Positions 6,065 through 6,254 of a DNA stretch of 6,254 nucleotides are shown here, piece by piece. This stretch comes from Ktedonobacter racemifer (GTDB taxonomy: Bacteria > Chloroflexota > DTOL01 > JACQYG01): NCBI GenBank assembly GCA_020723545.1, contig DYIS01000159.1, positions 1-6,254 on the forward strand, read 5' to 3'. The notes beneath the pieces were generated by a model. The model searched no databases. It saw only the letters and a list, made by a program, of their open reading frames with translations, and was not told the origin of the DNA. The position numbers were made by a program, and so were the translations under genes. Within the stretch, counting starts at the first letter, position 1. Each line of letters opens with the position of its first letter.

Positions 6065-6229
6065 CTAGCGGGCCGGATGGACCAGGAGATAGCGCTGGAG
6101 GACCTCCGCGGCATCGCCCAGTAACTGGTAGCTCAGCCATTCCTGAAAGGCGGTCATGGCGAAGATGGCGGCGCCAGCCACATAGTCGTCTTTGTGGAGC
6201 TCGGGTGTGCCAGGACAAGCCTGGCTCAT
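6065..6229 (-). CDS. Small protein of 54 aa, unknown function
   Basis: I do not recognise this protein. It starts at ATG (6229-6227) and ends at TAG (6067-6065). Support for it being real: its start overlaps the stop of an upstream minus-strand frame by 4 nt (ATGA), the usual sign of translational coupling; AGG lies 7 nt before the ATG; about three quarters of its codons end in G or C, like the neighbours; and the composition looks protein-like. A polar N-terminus (residues 1-15) precedes a probable helix DDYVAGAAIFAMTAFQEWLS (14-33) and a second one GDAAEVLQRYLLVH (38-51). It has one Cys (C5) and no evident signal peptide or clear membrane helix. An in-frame TGA just before the ATG rules out a longer form. 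It is probably the last gene of an operon lying mainly to the right. It could be a small accessory or antitoxin-like protein, but nothing here decides that. Confidence 0.55.
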   Translation of the reverse strand: MSQACPGTPELHKDDYVAGAAIFAMTAFQEWLSYQLLGDAAEVLQRYLLVHPAR

Positions 6230-6254
6230 TCACCGACCTGAAAGGGGTCGGCCT
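6226..6254 (-). CDS. 3' end of an unidentified minus-strand gene (partial)
   Basis: Only the last eight codons are in the window, ending ADPFQVGE and TGA (6228-6226). The frame is proposed because its stop overlaps the start of the 54-aa ORF as ATGA. Too little is present to name a product, and a chance frame cannot be excluded. Confidence 0.35.

Noticed and set aside
5814..6233. 139-aa minus-strand ORF at the right end
   Set aside because: It overlaps the conserved catalytic SDH end of the EEP gene, its composition is Arg/Pro/Gly-rich and shadow-like, and the 54-aa frame within the same bases has better coding features.
1..6254. CRISPR array, tRNA/rRNA genes, insertion sequences or toxin/defence genes
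   Set aside because: No regularly spaced repeats, tRNA T-arm-like segments, rRNA stretches, transposase motifs or defence-type domains were found when reading both strands.

Overview
The window is GC-rich, tightly packed bacterial DNA holding one complete ferrous-iron uptake operon on the + strand, between the tail of a nickel-hydrogenase maturation gene and the tail of a minus-strand operon. No taxonomic marker is present. The GC-rich codon use, the regulator with a fused FeoA domain and the membrane-anchored endonuclease/exonuclease/phosphatase protein would fit an anaerobic or thermophilic Chloroflexota-type bacterium, but this is a weak inference.

Layout: (1) 1-353, the C-terminal part of HypB, a nickel-insertion GTPase. 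(2) 354-651, noncoding: a possible structured 3' region, a 12-bp perfect palindrome, a stem followed by eight T (probable intrinsic terminator), then a strong sigma70-type promoter (TTGACA-18-TATGAT) followed by two near-identical 12-bp palindromes, TAGG(A/C)ATACCTA, exactly 22 bp apart. (3) 652-5913, five same-strand genes that look like one transcription unit: a DtxR-family metalloregulator with a C-terminal FeoA domain, stand-alone feoA, feoB (overlapping feoA by 20 nt), a FeoC-like winged-helix protein with four clustered cysteines (1 nt after feoB), and a 646-aa protein with about 12-13 membrane segments and a C-terminal EEP hydrolase domain (starting directly after the feoC stop). (4) 5914-6064, a short convergent intergenic stretch with hairpins. 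(5) 6065-6254, minus strand: a 54-aa ORF whose start overlaps the stop of an upstream partial gene by 4 nt (ATGA).

How it fits together: the regulator probably senses Fe2+ (it has the Cys-Glu-His set of DtxR/IdeR rather than that of MntR) and binds the two palindromes at its own promoter, so iron sufficiency would shut down the whole unit. FeoB is the GTP-dependent Fe2+ permease, FeoA its small cytosolic partner, and the FeoC-like protein a possible Fe-S-containing accessory. Why a membrane EEP hydrolase is coupled to this operon is the main open question. The least expected observations are the paired operators, the FeoA-domain paralogy between regulator and FeoA, the repeat-like tail of the FeoC-like gene, the EEP membrane fusion, and the small minus-strand ORF at the right end.
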